Assembly: GCA_029225065.1 (NCBI GenBank)
Contig: JAQXVT010000079.1
Span: 1 to 64,000, forward strand
From: Lachnospiraceae bacterium
GTDB taxonomy: Bacteria > Bacillota > Clostridia > Lachnospirales > Lachnospiraceae
Reading direction: 5' to 3'
DNA: 64,000 nucleotides
Part shown: one piece after another, positions 34,335 through 44,078 of the stretch
Layout: every line of letters begins with the position of its first letter
Position numbering within the stretch: the first letter of the stretch is position 1
Position numbers and translations under genes: made by a program
Notes under the pieces: generated by a model
Database searches by the model: none
Told to the model about the DNA's origin: nothing
The model's input: only the letters and a program-made list of their open reading frames with translations

Positions 34335-35915
34335 TTATGCTTCTGTCAATGAACAGCCACTGATATTTTTCATCAAAATCAGCCGGTCTCCCTTTTTAAT
34401 TTCCTCACTCTCCAGCTGATTCATTTTCACGATCTGAGCCGGTGTCAGGAAGTAGCTGCGCGCGATTTTCCACAGGGTATCGCCCTCCTGCACAATGTAT
34501 CCGGTAATGCCCGGCACCGCGGCCAGTTCTTCCGGATCGTAATCCTCCTCCTCGATCTCACAGATACACGTCTGCTTCTTCGGACGGATCACCAGCAGAT
34601 CGAGATTCGCCGTAAATTTCACCTCGATCTCCTCGCTGTCCGCCATTGTCGCCGAGAGCTGATCAAGCGCAGTCCGAAGCGTAAAGCGGCAGTCTGCATC
34701 GATGCCCGGCACCTCCGCAAAATGCGTAAACGGCAGCACACCGTCCAGCACCGCAAACGGCATGGAATCCTCCGCCGAAATATACAGAATCGACACCGGC
34801 ACCGCCCCTTCGATCCGGATTCCATCCTTTTCAATCTCGGTCTTGTCGATCTTCACACTGCCGCTCGCATGACAGATCTGCAGAATCCGCGGCTTCGTGC
34901 CCTGAATGCGGATCTTGCCGGAGGCTTTGCATCTCGACGCGTTTTTCATCAGAAGACTTTCATACAATTCCTCCGATACCGCCGGAATCAGTTTTTTCTG
35001 CGGCGAATAGACATCCTCCAGAATGTCCGCCTCCTCATTCTGATAAAGACGGATCTCCAGTTCCAGCACGCCCTCCATATGAAGCAGGCGCAGTTCCCCG
35101 TCCGTGTCCTCCCGCGCCTGCAGCTCCACCTGCGCGAGCGACACTTCGATATCCGGTATCATCTCCTCACTGCAGCCGCCGCACTCAAGTTCCCCCTCAA
35201 ACGGCAGTACCTGCTCGTTCCACTGCATACTCCCCGTCTCATCGTCCCCGCGATACAGGACAAACAGAAACAATTTTCCCTGCACCGCCAGCTTTTCCTG
35301 ACGCTGTACTGCCCGGCAGCTGCGCAGCTGAATATTCTCCCACAGAATTTCACGGATATTCGGCTTGCCGGAAGGGATCATCGTCTCTTCTTTTAAACGC
35401 AGGATATCCTTTTTCTGCACCTCGATCTGCATCATCTCCAGCTTCCGGCGCTGCTTCATCACCAGCACATCGCTTCGGATGTCCGCCGCCGCAGACATAT
35501 CATAAATTTCCTCCACAGAAGCCTCAAAGTTCAGCACCGCTCGCACCGAAAGCTTTCTGGAATTGATAAGCGCCACGGTCACATCCTCTGCCGTGCACGA
35601 CAGACGCACTGCCTCACCCTGCTCCAGTCCCTCCATCGCAATCCGCTCATCGACCGGCAGCTTCGTATCCAGCCGGTGAAGCTGCCGGTCCTTCGTGTCA
35701 TCCATATACAGGATGCTCACTTCCAGAAACCCGGCCGTGACCACTCTTCCGTTCTCCGCGCGCGTCTGCTCCACCACAATGCGCTCTTTGCTCTGGATGA
35801 TCTGTTCCACATCCGGTTTGACATCCGGAACATTAAAATCCTCCTCAAGCGTCACCGGAAGCCCCGCCTGTTTTCCCTGTCTGCACATGTGAATATTTTT
35901 CATCAGAAGCTCCAT
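34335..35915 (-). CDS. DUF3794/SPOCS and LysM protein, SipL-like spore coat morphogen
   Basis: 526 residues, starting MELLMKNIHMCRQGKQA after AAAGGAG. Repeated DUF3794 (SPOCS) beta domains (VTLEEDFNVPDVKPDVEQII; CHASGSVKIDKTEIEKDGIRIEG) are followed by a LysM domain at the C-terminus (YIVQEGDTLWKIARSYFLTPAQIVKMNQLES). This is the layout of SipL, which binds SpoIVA on the forespore in Clostridioides, where it is also a neighbour of ispE. It implies the organism can, or recently could, sporulate. No signal peptide. Confidence 0.88.
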   Translation of the reverse strand: MELLMKNIHMCRQGKQAGLPVTLEEDFNVPDVKPDVEQIIQSKERIVVEQTRAENGRVVTAGFLEVSILYMDDTKDRQLHRLDTKLPVDERIAMEGLEQGEAVRLSCTAEDVTVALINSRKLSVRAVLNFEASVEEIYDMSAAADIRSDVLVMKQRRKLEMMQIEVQKKDILRLKEETMIPSGKPNIREILWENIQLRSCRAVQRQEKLAVQGKLFLFVLYRGDDETGSMQWNEQVLPFEGELECGGCSEEMIPDIEVSLAQVELQAREDTDGELRLLHMEGVLELEIRLYQNEEADILEDVYSPQKKLIPAVSEELYESLLMKNASRCKASGKIRIQGTKPRILQICHASGSVKIDKTEIEKDGIRIEGAVPVSILYISAEDSMPFAVLDGVLPFTHFAEVPGIDADCRFTLRTALDQLSATMADSEEIEVKFTANLDLLVIRPKKQTCICEIEEEDYDPEELAAVPGITGYIVQEGDTLWKIARSYFLTPAQIVKMNQLESEEIKKGDRLILMKNISGCSLTEA

Positions 35916-36025
35916 ACCATACACTCCTTTCCAGGTCATACCGCCTGCACTCCAATTGCTGCCAAAATGAACGTCCGAAACTGCTGTTTCGCCGCCCCCA
36001 AATTATTCAGGTGTGAATCATCTCC

Positions 36026-36433
36026 TCAGTCAATCTCCACATTTTTTTCCGTCCGCTCCGTCTTTGCCACCAGATACGGATACGACGGCTCCTCCGAAAG
36101 TCCCTCCGCGCGCTCCGGACCGATCAGCTGTGTCAGGAAATACAGGTTCTCCTCATCCTCACTGCACTCCGTGACTGAAATGCTGTAGCCGCCGGTTTTC
36201 TGCTCCCCGTATCCGCGGATCAGATACAGCTCCTCCCCGTCCTGATACGTCATCCGTATCTCCCGTTCCTTATTTTTTTCCAGAATCTCCAAAAGCTCCT
36301 GCGGCACCTCCGCCGCCGGCACTACGGTAAATTTCACAGCTGCCCGTTCTCCCGAAACAGGCTCCGAAGTACCGCAGCCGCACAGCGTAAGAAGAAGCAG
36401 CAGACACAAAAGCCAGCGCGTTCCTTTTTTCAT
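36026..36433 (-). CDS. PrcB-domain lipoprotein
   Basis: 135 residues. Signal LLCLLLLLTLCGC-G ends in a real lipobox cysteine. The mature part has the PrcB C-terminal pattern (LYLIRGYGEQKTGGYSISV then LYFLTQLIGP and YPYLVAKTERTEKNVEI). PrcB is the regulatory subunit of a surface protease complex in spirochaetes; its role in Clostridia is not established. The start at 36433 gives the proper signal sequence. It is upstream of the SipL-like gene, 110 bp away. Confidence 0.8.
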   Translation of the reverse strand: MKKGTRWLLCLLLLLTLCGCGTSEPVSGERAAVKFTVVPAAEVPQELLEILEKNKEREIRMTYQDGEELYLIRGYGEQKTGGYSISVTECSEDEENLYFLTQLIGPERAEGLSEEPSYPYLVAKTERTEKNVEID

Positions 36434-36511
36434 TGATGTTCCTGCCCCTGTGCTTTCTATTATGATTATTAGCGCCGTCCCAAAAAAATACCAAATTCTC
36501 AAAGTTTTTTA

Positions 36512-36540
36512 TTGTTTTCTTTGTGGAAATTAGCTATAAT
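36512..36540 (+). promoter_or_regulatory. malQ promoter
   Basis: -35 TTGTTT (36512-36517), 17 bp, -10 TATAAT (36535-36540) on the plus strand. Confidence 0.65.
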
Positions 36541-36577
36541 TAGCAAAGTGACCTATTACTGATAAAGGAGATACCTT

Positions 36578-38152
36578 ATGAATACCAAACTTGCACAAAC
36601 AGAACCGGAGCAGATCAAAAAAGAAGAGCCGGTACGCATGTCGGGCATCCTGGTCCATCCGACCTCCTTCCCATCCCCGTACGGCATCGGCGATCTCGGC
36701 CCGGGTGCTTACGATTTCATTGATTTCCTTGCCGAGTCCGGTCAGACGCTGTGGCAGGTGCTGCCGCTTGGACCGACTGGCTTCGGCGATTCCCCGTATC
36801 AGGGCTTTTCCGCATTCGCAGGACAGCCGCTGATCATCAGCCCGGATCTGCTGATCAAGGCAAATCTGCTGACCAGACAGGACATCGAGGAGGAAGGCCC
36901 TCAGAACTTTGACCCGCGCAAGGTCGATTACGGCCCGGCGATTGAGTTTAAGACAAAGCTTCTGAAAAAGGCATGGAAATCTTTCAAACACACGCCAGAC
37001 AAGACCATGCTCGAGGAATTCGAGCTGTTTTGCAAAGAGGAGAGCTACTGGCTCGACGACTATACACTTTTCATGGCATGTAAAGACTACCATGAAGGCC
37101 GCTGCTGGCTCGACTGGGAAAAAGACATCTTAAATCCGACCGACAAGACGAAGAAAGCATACACGGAAAAGCTGGAAAAAGAGATCGGTTACTATCGCTT
37201 CATCCAGTTTATTTTCCAGAAGCAGTGGATTGCGCTGCGCGACTATGCGCATGAAAAAGGAATCCAGATCATCGGCGATATCCCGATTTTCGTGGCACTC
37301 GACAGCACTGACGTCTGGGCAAACAAAAAGCTGTTCCAGCTCGACACGAAGGGCTACCCGACCAGCGTAGCCGGAGTACCGCCAGATTATTTCAGCGAAA
37401 CCGGACAGCTCTGGGGCAACCCGCTCTACGACTGGGATTACCACAAAACGACCGGTTATAAATGGTGGATCGACCGCATCCGCCGCCAGCTGACACTGAC
37501 TGACTACCTGCGGATCGACCATTTCCGCGGCTTTGAGGCATACTGGTCCGTTCCGGCTAAAGAAGAGACCGCCATCAACGGTAAATGGGTCAAGGGTCCG
37601 TGTGAGGATCTCTTCCATGCCATCGAAAAAGCGCTCGGCAGCAATCTTCCGATCTTCGCCGAGGATCTCGGCATCATCACACCGGAGGTAGAGCAGCTGC
37701 GCGACAGCCTCGGCTTCCCTGGCATGAAGGTGCTTCAGTTCGGCTTCGGCGATATGAACGACAAAAATTATGTGCCGCATTTCTACACGAACCCGAACTG
37801 CATCTGCTACACGGGTACGCATGACAATGACACGACGATGGGCTGGTACGCACAGCAGCCGGAGGTCATCCGTGACCGCATCCGCCGCTACGGAAACACC
37901 GACGGAAACATGGTCAGCCTTGATTTCATCCGCTTCTGCATGGCTTCTATCGCCAAATATGCGATCTTCCCGATTCAGGATCTCTGCCTGATGGGAAGTG
38001 ATGCGCGTATGAACACACCGGGAGTAGCCGCTGCCAACTGGGAATTCCGCTACGTAAAAGAAGACCTCACACCAGACCGCAAGAACTGGCTGTTAAAGAC
38101 AACAAAGCTCTTTGGCCGCTGTCCGCTTGGTCCGGAAGATTATACGGTCTGA
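36578..38152 (+). CDS. malQ: 4-alpha-glucanotransferase (amylomaltase)
   Basis: 524 residues of GH77: RMSGILVHPTSFPSPYGIGDLGPGAYDFIDFL, LTDYLRIDHFRGFEAYWSVP (nucleophile Asp), PIFAEDLGIITPEV (acid/base Glu) and CYTGTHDNDTTMGWY. ATG after AAAGGAG. It moves maltosyl units between glucans in glycogen or maltodextrin metabolism. glgC and glgD lie 2.4-5 kb away on the other strand; no glgA, glgB or glgP is in the window. Confidence 0.97.
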   Translation: MNTKLAQTEPEQIKKEEPVRMSGILVHPTSFPSPYGIGDLGPGAYDFIDFLAESGQTLWQVLPLGPTGFGDSPYQGFSAFAGQPLIISPDLLIKANLLTRQDIEEEGPQNFDPRKVDYGPAIEFKTKLLKKAWKSFKHTPDKTMLEEFELFCKEESYWLDDYTLFMACKDYHEGRCWLDWEKDILNPTDKTKKAYTEKLEKEIGYYRFIQFIFQKQWIALRDYAHEKGIQIIGDIPIFVALDSTDVWANKKLFQLDTKGYPTSVAGVPPDYFSETGQLWGNPLYDWDYHKTTGYKWWIDRIRRQLTLTDYLRIDHFRGFEAYWSVPAKEETAINGKWVKGPCEDLFHAIEKALGSNLPIFAEDLGIITPEVEQLRDSLGFPGMKVLQFGFGDMNDKNYVPHFYTNPNCICYTGTHDNDTTMGWYAQQPEVIRDRIRRYGNTDGNMVSLDFIRFCMASIAKYAIFPIQDLCLMGSDARMNTPGVAAANWEFRYVKEDLTPDRKNWLLKTTKLFGRCPLGPEDYTV

Positions 38153-38174
38153 CAAACAGTAAACGGAGGGCTTT

Positions 38175-38906
38175 ATGATTCGTGTTTTTCTGATCGCAGT
38201 TTTTCTGATCGTATTTTTTCTCCTCTCGATTCCGGTCTTTCTGATCGAATGGATCATCGGAAAATTCAATCCGCGTGCGCGCGATATCAGCTCGCTGCGG
38301 ATTGTCCAGGGGGCATTTAAAATCGTAATTTTCCTCTCCGGCGTAAAGCTTACCGTGATCGGTGAGGAGAACGTTCCAAAGGATCAACCGGTGCTCTACA
38401 TCGGCAACCATCGCAGCTACTTCGATATTGTGCTCACCTACGCACGCTGCCCGGATCTGACCGGATACGTTGCCAAAAAAGAGATGCTGAAAGTTCCATT
38501 CTTATCGCGCTGGATGAAATTTCTCTACTGTCTTTTTCTTGACCGCACCGATATCAAGGCAGGTCTGAAAACGATTCTCACCGCGATTGATTATGTAAAA
38601 AACGGCATCTCAATCATGATCTTCCCGGAAGGCACCCGCGGCAGAGGCTGCTCCGAGCTGGAGCTGCTCCCGTTCCATGAAGGTTCCTTCAAGATCGCGA
38701 CAAAAACCGGCTGCCCGATCATCCCGGTCTGCATCAACCATTCATCCGAGATTTTCGAGGATCACATGCCGCGCATCACGCCGACTTCTGTTACAATTGA
38801 ATATGGAAAGCCGATTTATCCAAAAGAGCTTTCCAAGGAGGAGCAGAAATTTATCGGAAAATATGTGCGTGAGATTATGTTAGATACCTTAAAAAAGAAC
38901 GAGTAA
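38175..38906 (+). CDS. plsC: 1-acyl-sn-glycerol-3-phosphate acyltransferase
   Basis: 243 residues. An N-terminal membrane helix (VFLIAVFLIVFFLLSIPVFL) is followed by the acyltransferase blocks GNHRSYFDIVLTYA (NHX4D), FLDRTDIKAG, MIFPEGTRGR and PIIPVCINHSSEIFE. It makes phosphatidic acid from lysophosphatidic acid at the membrane. ATG after ACGGAGG, 22 bp after malQ, so probably co-transcribed. Confidence 0.93.
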   Translation: MIRVFLIAVFLIVFFLLSIPVFLIEWIIGKFNPRARDISSLRIVQGAFKIVIFLSGVKLTVIGEENVPKDQPVLYIGNHRSYFDIVLTYARCPDLTGYVAKKEMLKVPFLSRWMKFLYCLFLDRTDIKAGLKTILTAIDYVKNGISIMIFPEGTRGRGCSELELLPFHEGSFKIATKTGCPIIPVCINHSSEIFEDHMPRITPTSVTIEYGKPIYPKELSKEEQKFIGKYVREIMLDTLKKNE

Positions 38907-38911
38907 AAAGC

Positions 38912-38959
38912 AAAGGCGTTGTACACAAGACCAGTTTTGTGTACAGCGCCTTTTTCATT
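38912..38959 (+). terminator. Intrinsic terminator after plsC
   Basis: AAGGCGTTGTACACAA pairs with TTGTGTACAGCGCCTT over 6-8 nt and is followed by TTTTT. Confidence 0.88.
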
Positions 38960-38988
38960 TTCTTATTATTACGGAGTTTCCATGATGC

Positions 38989-39273
38989 CTAACCTGTGAT
39001 GTCTTCTCCCTCCGGAAGGTTTGCCGCTTTCCCATACGCCTCCAGAATCGTATTCTGAATGACTTCCCGTGTCTGGGAATTGATTGGATGCGCGATATCG
39101 CGGTACTCGCCGTCTGCCGTCTTGCGGCTTGGCATCGCAATAAAAAGCCCCTTCTCGCCTTCTATCACCTTAATATCATGCACCACAAACGCCTCATCCA
39201 ATGTGATGGATACGACTGCTTTCATTTTTCCATCCTTCGCAACTTTCCTAACTCTAACGTCGGTTATTGTCAT
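38989..39273 (-). CDS. spoVG: Septation/regulatory protein SpoVG
   Basis: 94 residues: [49 protein letters not shown] and [18 protein letters not shown] are nearly invariant SpoVG sequence. SpoVG binds nucleic acid and affects sporulation, division and surface genes. ATG after GGGGGA. It is on the same strand as glgD, 158 bp after it, with hairpin repeat copy C in between. Confidence 0.97.
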   Translation of the reverse strand: MTITDVRVRKVAKDGKMKAVVSITLDEAFVVHDIKVIEGEKGLFIAMPSRKTADGEYRDIAHPINSQTREVIQNTILEAYGKAANLPEGEDITG

Positions 39274-39371
39274 ACATCTGTCCCCCGTGGTTCTTTTTTC
39301 TACAGTAATCTTTTCTCTTTCCGGAACGCGGCAGCCATTGGCCGCCGCATCCCTCCCCCCGTTTTCCCCCG

Positions 39372-39428
39372 ATATACGATGGAAGTCTTTTTGTGCTTGA
39401 TTTTGCAGGAAAGACTTCTATCGTACAT
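39372..39428. repeat. Hairpin copy C of the palindromic repeat
   Basis: ATACGATGGAAGTC at one end pairs with GACTTCTATCGTA at the other. The interior, TCTTTTTGTGCTTGATTTTG then GCAGGAAAGACT, is shared with copy A. It ends 3 bp from the glgD stop and could serve as its RNA 3' end. Confidence 0.68.
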
Positions 39429-39431
39429 CCA

Positions 39432-40550
39432 TCATAAAACGTATCTCTCGTTTGATTCCAGTACGATCCGGATGCCATCCTCTCCCACATAGCGGGAATT
39501 TGCGCGGATGGTGTCGCGGCTCTCCACGATACAGTTTTCAAGGTATACATTATCCCCAAGATATACGTCATTCAAAACAATGGAATTCTTTATGACGCAG
39601 TTTTCACCGACAAAAACTTTTTTGAAGATTACAGAATTCTCCACATAGCCATTTACAATCGTGCCGTTTGCAATCAGGCTGTTTTTCACCTCACAGCCCG
39701 GATTGTACTTCGCCGGCGGATTATCATCAACCTTTGAATGAACATCCGGATACTCGCGGAAGAAGTAATCCCTCACTTCCCGCTTCAGGAAATCCATATT
39801 TGTCTGATAATAGGACTCCACCGATGCGATATTGCTCCAGTAGCTGTCCAGATGATAACCGTAAATACGCTTGACATCCTTGTAACGGATGAGTACATCC
39901 CTCACAAAGTCATGTCTTCCTTCCTCGATCGATTTCTCGATCAGCTCGATCAGCTGACGTCTGCGGATGACGTAAATACCGCAGGAGATCGTATGCGATG
40001 CTGCCGCCATCGGCTTCTCATCAAACTGTACAATCCGGTTGTCGCTGTTCATTTTTAAGATACCAAATCTTGTCAGATCCTCCGTCGCCGGAACTTCTTT
40101 ACATACCACGGTGATATCCGCTTTTTTCGCGATGTGGTACTCAAGCACCTTTGCATAATCCAGCTTGTAAACGCAGTCGCCCGACGCAATCACCACGTAA
40201 GGCTCATGACACTGCTTCAGGAAATCCAGGTTCTGATGGATCGCATCGGCCGTGCCGCGGTACCAGAAGTCATTGTCCGAGGTGACCATCGGCGGAAATA
40301 CGAACAGTCCGCCCTGTTTTCTTCCGAAATCCCACCACTTCGAGGAACTCAAGTGCTGGTTTAACGATCTGGAATTGTACTGGGTCAGCACTGCCACTTT
40401 CTGAATCCCGGAATTGGACATGCTGCTCAGTGCAAAATCAATGCTTCGAAAGCTTCCTGCGATCGGCATTGCCGCGATCGCGCGCTTGTTGGAAAGCTCT
40501 TTCATCCGGTAGCTGTTGCCGCCGGCCAGAATCATACCTACCGCTCTCAT
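39432..40550 (-). CDS. glgD: GlgD, glucose-1-phosphate adenylyltransferase-like subunit
   Basis: 372 residues. The nucleotidyltransferase domain ([44 protein letters not shown]) is degenerate compared with GlgC, and a left-handed beta-helix follows ([30 protein letters not shown]). In Firmicutes, GlgD is the partner that raises the activity of catalytic GlgC for ADP-glucose synthesis. It overlaps the glgC stop by 4 bp. Confidence 0.95.
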   Translation of the reverse strand: MRAVGMILAGGNSYRMKELSNKRAIAAMPIAGSFRSIDFALSSMSNSGIQKVAVLTQYNSRSLNQHLSSSKWWDFGRKQGGLFVFPPMVTSDNDFWYRGTADAIHQNLDFLKQCHEPYVVIASGDCVYKLDYAKVLEYHIAKKADITVVCKEVPATEDLTRFGILKMNSDNRIVQFDEKPMAAASHTISCGIYVIRRRQLIELIEKSIEEGRHDFVRDVLIRYKDVKRIYGYHLDSYWSNIASVESYYQTNMDFLKREVRDYFFREYPDVHSKVDDNPPAKYNPGCEVKNSLIANGTIVNGYVENSVIFKKVFVGENCVIKNSIVLNDVYLGDNVYLENCIVESRDTIRANSRYVGEDGIRIVLESNERYVL

Positions 40551-41821
40551 TCCACGTCACCTGCCTTATCTAAGATCTCGCCGCCTGCAAGCAGACCGTC
40601 CGGATAATCCTCCGGCACCGTCACGCCTGTGACCGCCGTGTTTTTTCCGATCTTCACATCCGGCGGTACAACCGCCTTCTCACCGATCACGGTAAGACCG
40701 AAGGAATAGATTGCCGGTTTTACTTTATTCGGTACTTCCTCACCGACGCCAAGCTGAGCATGCTCACCAATCTCTGCCTGCTCGGCAATGATCGCCTTGT
40801 CGATCACTGCGCCCGCATGAATCACCGCATTCTGCATGATGATGGAATCGCGCACCACTGCGCCTTCCTCAATCACAACACCACAGCCGATGATGGAATT
40901 GTGCACCTCACCGTAAATCTCCGTACCATCACCGATCAGACAACGGTCAAGCACAGCATCCTCGGAAATATACTGCGGCGGAAGAATATCATTTTTCGTG
41001 TAAATTTTCCAGAACTCCTCGTACAGGTTAAACTCCGGAATGATATCGATCAGCTCCATATTTGCTTCCCAGTAGGAACCGAGTGTTCCGACGTCCTTCC
41101 AGTAGCCGTTGTACTCGTAGGCAACAAGCCGCTCACCCTTCTCATGACAGTATGGAATGACATGCTTGCCGAAGTCGCAGTTGCTCTGCTCGGAAAGTGC
41201 CACGAGCGCCTCCTTGAGCGCCTTCCAGCTGAATATGTAGATACCCATTGACGCGAGGTTGCTCTTCGGATGCTCCGGCTTTTCCTGGAACTCCGTGATG
41301 CGGCCGTTTCCGTCCGTTACCACGATACCGAAACGGCTTGCCTCTTCCTGCGGCACCGGCATCACGGCGATGCTCACGTCCGCATTGTGCGCCTTGTGGT
41401 AATCCAGCATGACCTCGTAATCCATCTTATAGATATGGTCACCGGAGAGAATCAGCACATAGTCCGGATTGAAGGACTCCATATATGCCAGATTCTGGTA
41501 AATGGCATTTGCAGTACCGGTGTACCACTCGGTCTTTCCTACCTTCTCATAAGGCGGAAGCACCGTAACACCGCCGACATTTTTATCCAGATCCCACGGA
41601 ATGCCGATTCCGATATGTGTATTCAGGCGAAGCGGCTGATACTGCGTCAGCACACCGACGGTATCGATTCCGGAATTGATGCAGTTGCTCAGCGGAAAAT
41701 CGATGATCCGGTATTTGCCGCCGAACGCAACCGCCGGTTTGGCCACCTTCGAAGTCAGAACGCCAAGCCGGCTTCCCTGGCCCCCTGCCAGAAGCATTGC
41801 TATCATTTCTTTCTTTATCAC
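40547..41821 (-). CDS. glgC: Glucose-1-phosphate adenylyltransferase
   Basis: 424 residues, GTG start with GAGGTGA at 4-7 bp. The catalytic motif [54 protein letters not shown] and [21 protein letters not shown] are intact, with a beta-helix C-terminus. It makes ADP-glucose for glycogen and forms a heteromer with GlgD. Later glycogen genes are not in the window. Confidence 0.97.
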   Translation of the reverse strand: MIKKEMIAMLLAGGQGSRLGVLTSKVAKPAVAFGGKYRIIDFPLSNCINSGIDTVGVLTQYQPLRLNTHIGIGIPWDLDKNVGGVTVLPPYEKVGKTEWYTGTANAIYQNLAYMESFNPDYVLILSGDHIYKMDYEVMLDYHKAHNADVSIAVMPVPQEEASRFGIVVTDGNGRITEFQEKPEHPKSNLASMGIYIFSWKALKEALVALSEQSNCDFGKHVIPYCHEKGERLVAYEYNGYWKDVGTLGSYWEANMELIDIIPEFNLYEEFWKIYTKNDILPPQYISEDAVLDRCLIGDGTEIYGEVHNSIIGCGVVIEEGAVVRDSIIMQNAVIHAGAVIDKAIIAEQAEIGEHAQLGVGEEVPNKVKPAIYSFGLTVIGEKAVVPPDVKIGKNTAVTGVTVPEDYPDGLLAGGEILDKAGDVE

Positions 41822-41953
41822 ATAATCACCTCTTTAACTCATTCTCAAGCAGCCGGTTGTACAAAAACTTAACTTAGCCATGCTGCCCCTGCACAGCCTC
41901 CGACCGCAAAATCACTGTGATTCTGATCCCTGAACAGGTCAACCGGCAAAGCG

Positions 41954-41980
41954 TCTCTTTGCAAAGCATCTCTTTGCAAA
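41954..41980. repeat. Tandem TCTCTTTGCAAA repeat upstream of glgC
   Basis: TCTCTTTGCAAA at 41954-41965 and again at 41969-41980, 15 bp apart, each containing the short palindrome TTTGCAAA. It lies between the glgC promoter and its start codon. Possible operator or RNA structure. Confidence 0.4.
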
Positions 41981-42017
41981 CCGTTTTAACCTCCGAATAC
42001 GAATCACGATTTTAAGT

Positions 42018-42046
42018 ATTATATCACATGTCCTGTGAATAGTGAA
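42018..42046 (-). promoter_or_regulatory. glgCD promoter
   Basis: -35-like TTCACT (42041-42046), 17 bp, -10 TATAAT (42018-42023) on the minus strand, giving a leader of about 190 nt before glgC. Otherwise the divergent gap 41822-42429 holds only the tandem repeat and the murC promoter. Confidence 0.5.
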
Positions 42047-42309
42047 CATTTTTTACAATTTTTTCTTCTCTTTTGGTCTCTTTTTACTATAAATAGCTCA
42101 ACTCACTGAATTTGTCGAAAATTAGCGCTATCATTTATGCGTGATTATCTTCTTAAAATCCCTATATTTTTGTGAATTTTTACCATTTTCTTTTCCCGTT
42201 TCTGTGCATCAGGACGGAAAAACGCTTGTATTTGAGCTGTTCTTTTTACCATTCTGCACGAAGAGCACTTGACTCCAGCGCACGTAATTCTTCTACTTAT
42301 ATAATATGG

Positions 42310-42338
42310 TTGGCAATTTTCCCTCAGAAGTGTATAAT
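42310..42338 (+). promoter_or_regulatory. murC promoter
   Basis: -35 TTGGCA (42310-42315), 17 bp, -10 TATAAT (42333-42338) on the plus strand, about 90 bp before the murC ATG. Confidence 0.7.
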
Positions 42339-42429
42339 GAGAACGAAAATCAGTAATCCCGACATCATTATTTATTCCATAACCGGCTGCCCTGCAGCTT
42401 CGGTTAAATCTATTAAAGGAGAACTTCAA

Positions 42430-43806
42430 ATGTATCAGATAAAATATGACCAGCCTGTACATATTCATTTCATCGGAATCGGCGGTATCAGCATGAGCGG
42501 CCTTGCTGCCGTCCTGCTGCGCCGCGGCTTTACCGTATCCGGCTCGGACGCGCGCCAGTCGGAGCTGACACGATGGCTGACCAACCTCGGCGCCACGATC
42601 CACTATCCGCAGACAGCTGCAAACATCACGGACGACATCGATGTCGTTGTCTATACAGCAGCCATTCATCCGGACAACCCGGAATTTGCAGCTGTAAAAG
42701 CAAAAAATATCCCAATGCTGACCCGCGCTGAGCTGCTCGGAGAGCTTATGACGAACTACGAGATGCCGATCGCTGTCTCCGGTACACACGGAAAGACAAC
42801 GACAACCTCCATGCTCTCCCACATTCTGATGCACGCAGACATGGACCCGACGATCTCGGTCGGCGGCATCCTGCCTTCGATTGGTGGAAACGTGCGCATC
42901 GGTCACTCCGAAAACTTCATCACGGAGGCCTGTGAATATACCAACAGCTTCCTCTCACTGTATCCCAAGATTGCCATCATCCTGAATATTGATGCAGACC
43001 ACCTCGACTTTTTCAAGGATCTCGATGACATCCGCCACTCCTTCCATCTGTTCGCAAAACGGCTGCCGGAGGATGGCACCCTGATTCTGAATGCTGAAAT
43101 CCCAAGCCTCTCCGACATCACGAAAGACCTGAACTGCCGTGTCATCACCTTCGGTGTCGGAAACGGTGACTACCAGGCTGCAAACGTGACCTATGATTCG
43201 ATCGGCTGCGGCAGCTTTGATCTGCTCAGGGACGGCAAGCTGATCGGCCGTTTCTCCCTTGCTGTTCCGGGCGAGCACAATGTAGCAAATGCAGTTTCTG
43301 CACTGGCTGCCGGTGATCTGCTCGGCATCGCCGCTGACGTGATGGCAGAAGGACTGCTCAGCTTCCACGGCACCGACCGCCGCTTCCAGAAAAAGGGTGA
43401 AATCGGCGGTGTGACAATCATCGATGATTACGCGCACCATCCTACCGAGATCAAAGCAACGCTGCAGGCAGCGCGGAAGATCCCGGCGAAAAACCTCTGG
43501 TGTGTCTTCCAGCCGCATACCTATACCCGTACCAAAGCGCTGCTCGATGAGTTCGTGGAGGCTCTCTCCCACGCGGACAAGATCGTCCTCGCTGACATTT
43601 ATGCGGCAAGAGAGACCGACACGCTCGGCATCAGCTCTGATGACATCCGCAAAAAACTGGAAGCAATGGGAAAAGAGGCCTACTATTTCCCGACTTTCGA
43701 CGAAATTGAAAATTTTCTTCTTGAACACTGTATCCCCGGAGACCTGTTGATAACTATGGGAGCCGGAGACGTAGTAAAAATAGGCGAAAACCTGCTTGGC
43801 ATGTAG
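42430..43806 (+). CDS. murC: UDP-N-acetylmuramate--L-alanine ligase
   Basis: 458 residues. ATG 42430 follows AAAGGAG; the frame is open upstream to 42172 but that part lies before and across the promoter. Mur ligase motifs: HFIGIGGISMSGLAAVL, the ATP loop AVSGTHGKTTTTSML, ILNIDADHLDFFKD, DDYAHHPTEIKATL and VFQPHTYTRTKALLDEF. It adds L-Ala to UDP-MurNAc in the cytosol. Its terminator is at 43816-43868. Confidence 0.97.
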   Translation: MYQIKYDQPVHIHFIGIGGISMSGLAAVLLRRGFTVSGSDARQSELTRWLTNLGATIHYPQTAANITDDIDVVVYTAAIHPDNPEFAAVKAKNIPMLTRAELLGELMTNYEMPIAVSGTHGKTTTTSMLSHILMHADMDPTISVGGILPSIGGNVRIGHSENFITEACEYTNSFLSLYPKIAIILNIDADHLDFFKDLDDIRHSFHLFAKRLPEDGTLILNAEIPSLSDITKDLNCRVITFGVGNGDYQAANVTYDSIGCGSFDLLRDGKLIGRFSLAVPGEHNVANAVSALAAGDLLGIAADVMAEGLLSFHGTDRRFQKKGEIGGVTIIDDYAHHPTEIKATLQAARKIPAKNLWCVFQPHTYTRTKALLDEFVEALSHADKIVLADIYAARETDTLGISSDDIRKKLEAMGKEAYYFPTFDEIENFLLEHCIPGDLLITMGAGDVVKIGENLLGM

Positions 43807-43978
43807 TTATCCACACTATCCACACGGTTATGCACATTTTTCATGCACATCCGTGTGGATTTTTTTGTGGACATCGTGATTTACATAACATTCCTCATAA
43901 TTCGCTGTTTTTCATGGTATTTCGCAGATGCGATCTGTTATTGTCAACCACTTATCCACACTGTCCACATTATCCACA
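43807..43978 (+). promoter_or_regulatory. Cluster of DnaA boxes upstream of dnaD
   Basis: Perfect TTATCCACA at 43807-43815, 43952-43960 and 43970-43978, and the accepted variant TTATGCACA at 43828-43836, all in the same orientation. Two weaker copies (CTATCCACA, CTGTCCACA) sit between them. Four good boxes in 172 bp is far above chance. The first falls directly after the murC stop; the cluster ends 100 bp before dnaD. Confidence 0.75.
43816..43868 (+). terminator. Intrinsic terminator of murC
   Basis: ATCCACACGG pairs with CCGTGTGGAT, with the T run TTTTTTT right after the stem. It is interleaved with the DnaA boxes, so occupied boxes could affect readthrough. Confidence 0.75.
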
Positions 43979-44078
43979 AAAAGGGGATGGGTGGGCGCTG
44001 CCAAAGTTTTGCCTGTTCTATTTTTACAATAGTTATGTTATGATATGACTACTAAATATAAAGAGAGTTGAACCCACT

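Noticed and set aside
36530-37822. Long minus-strand frames over malQ
   Set aside because: malQ on the plus strand has all GH77 motifs; these frames have no ribosome sites or domains.
43807-43978. Calling the DnaA-box cluster the chromosomal origin
   Set aside because: No dnaA, dnaN or clear AT-rich unwinding region is here, and a gene-regulatory or titration role fits equally well.
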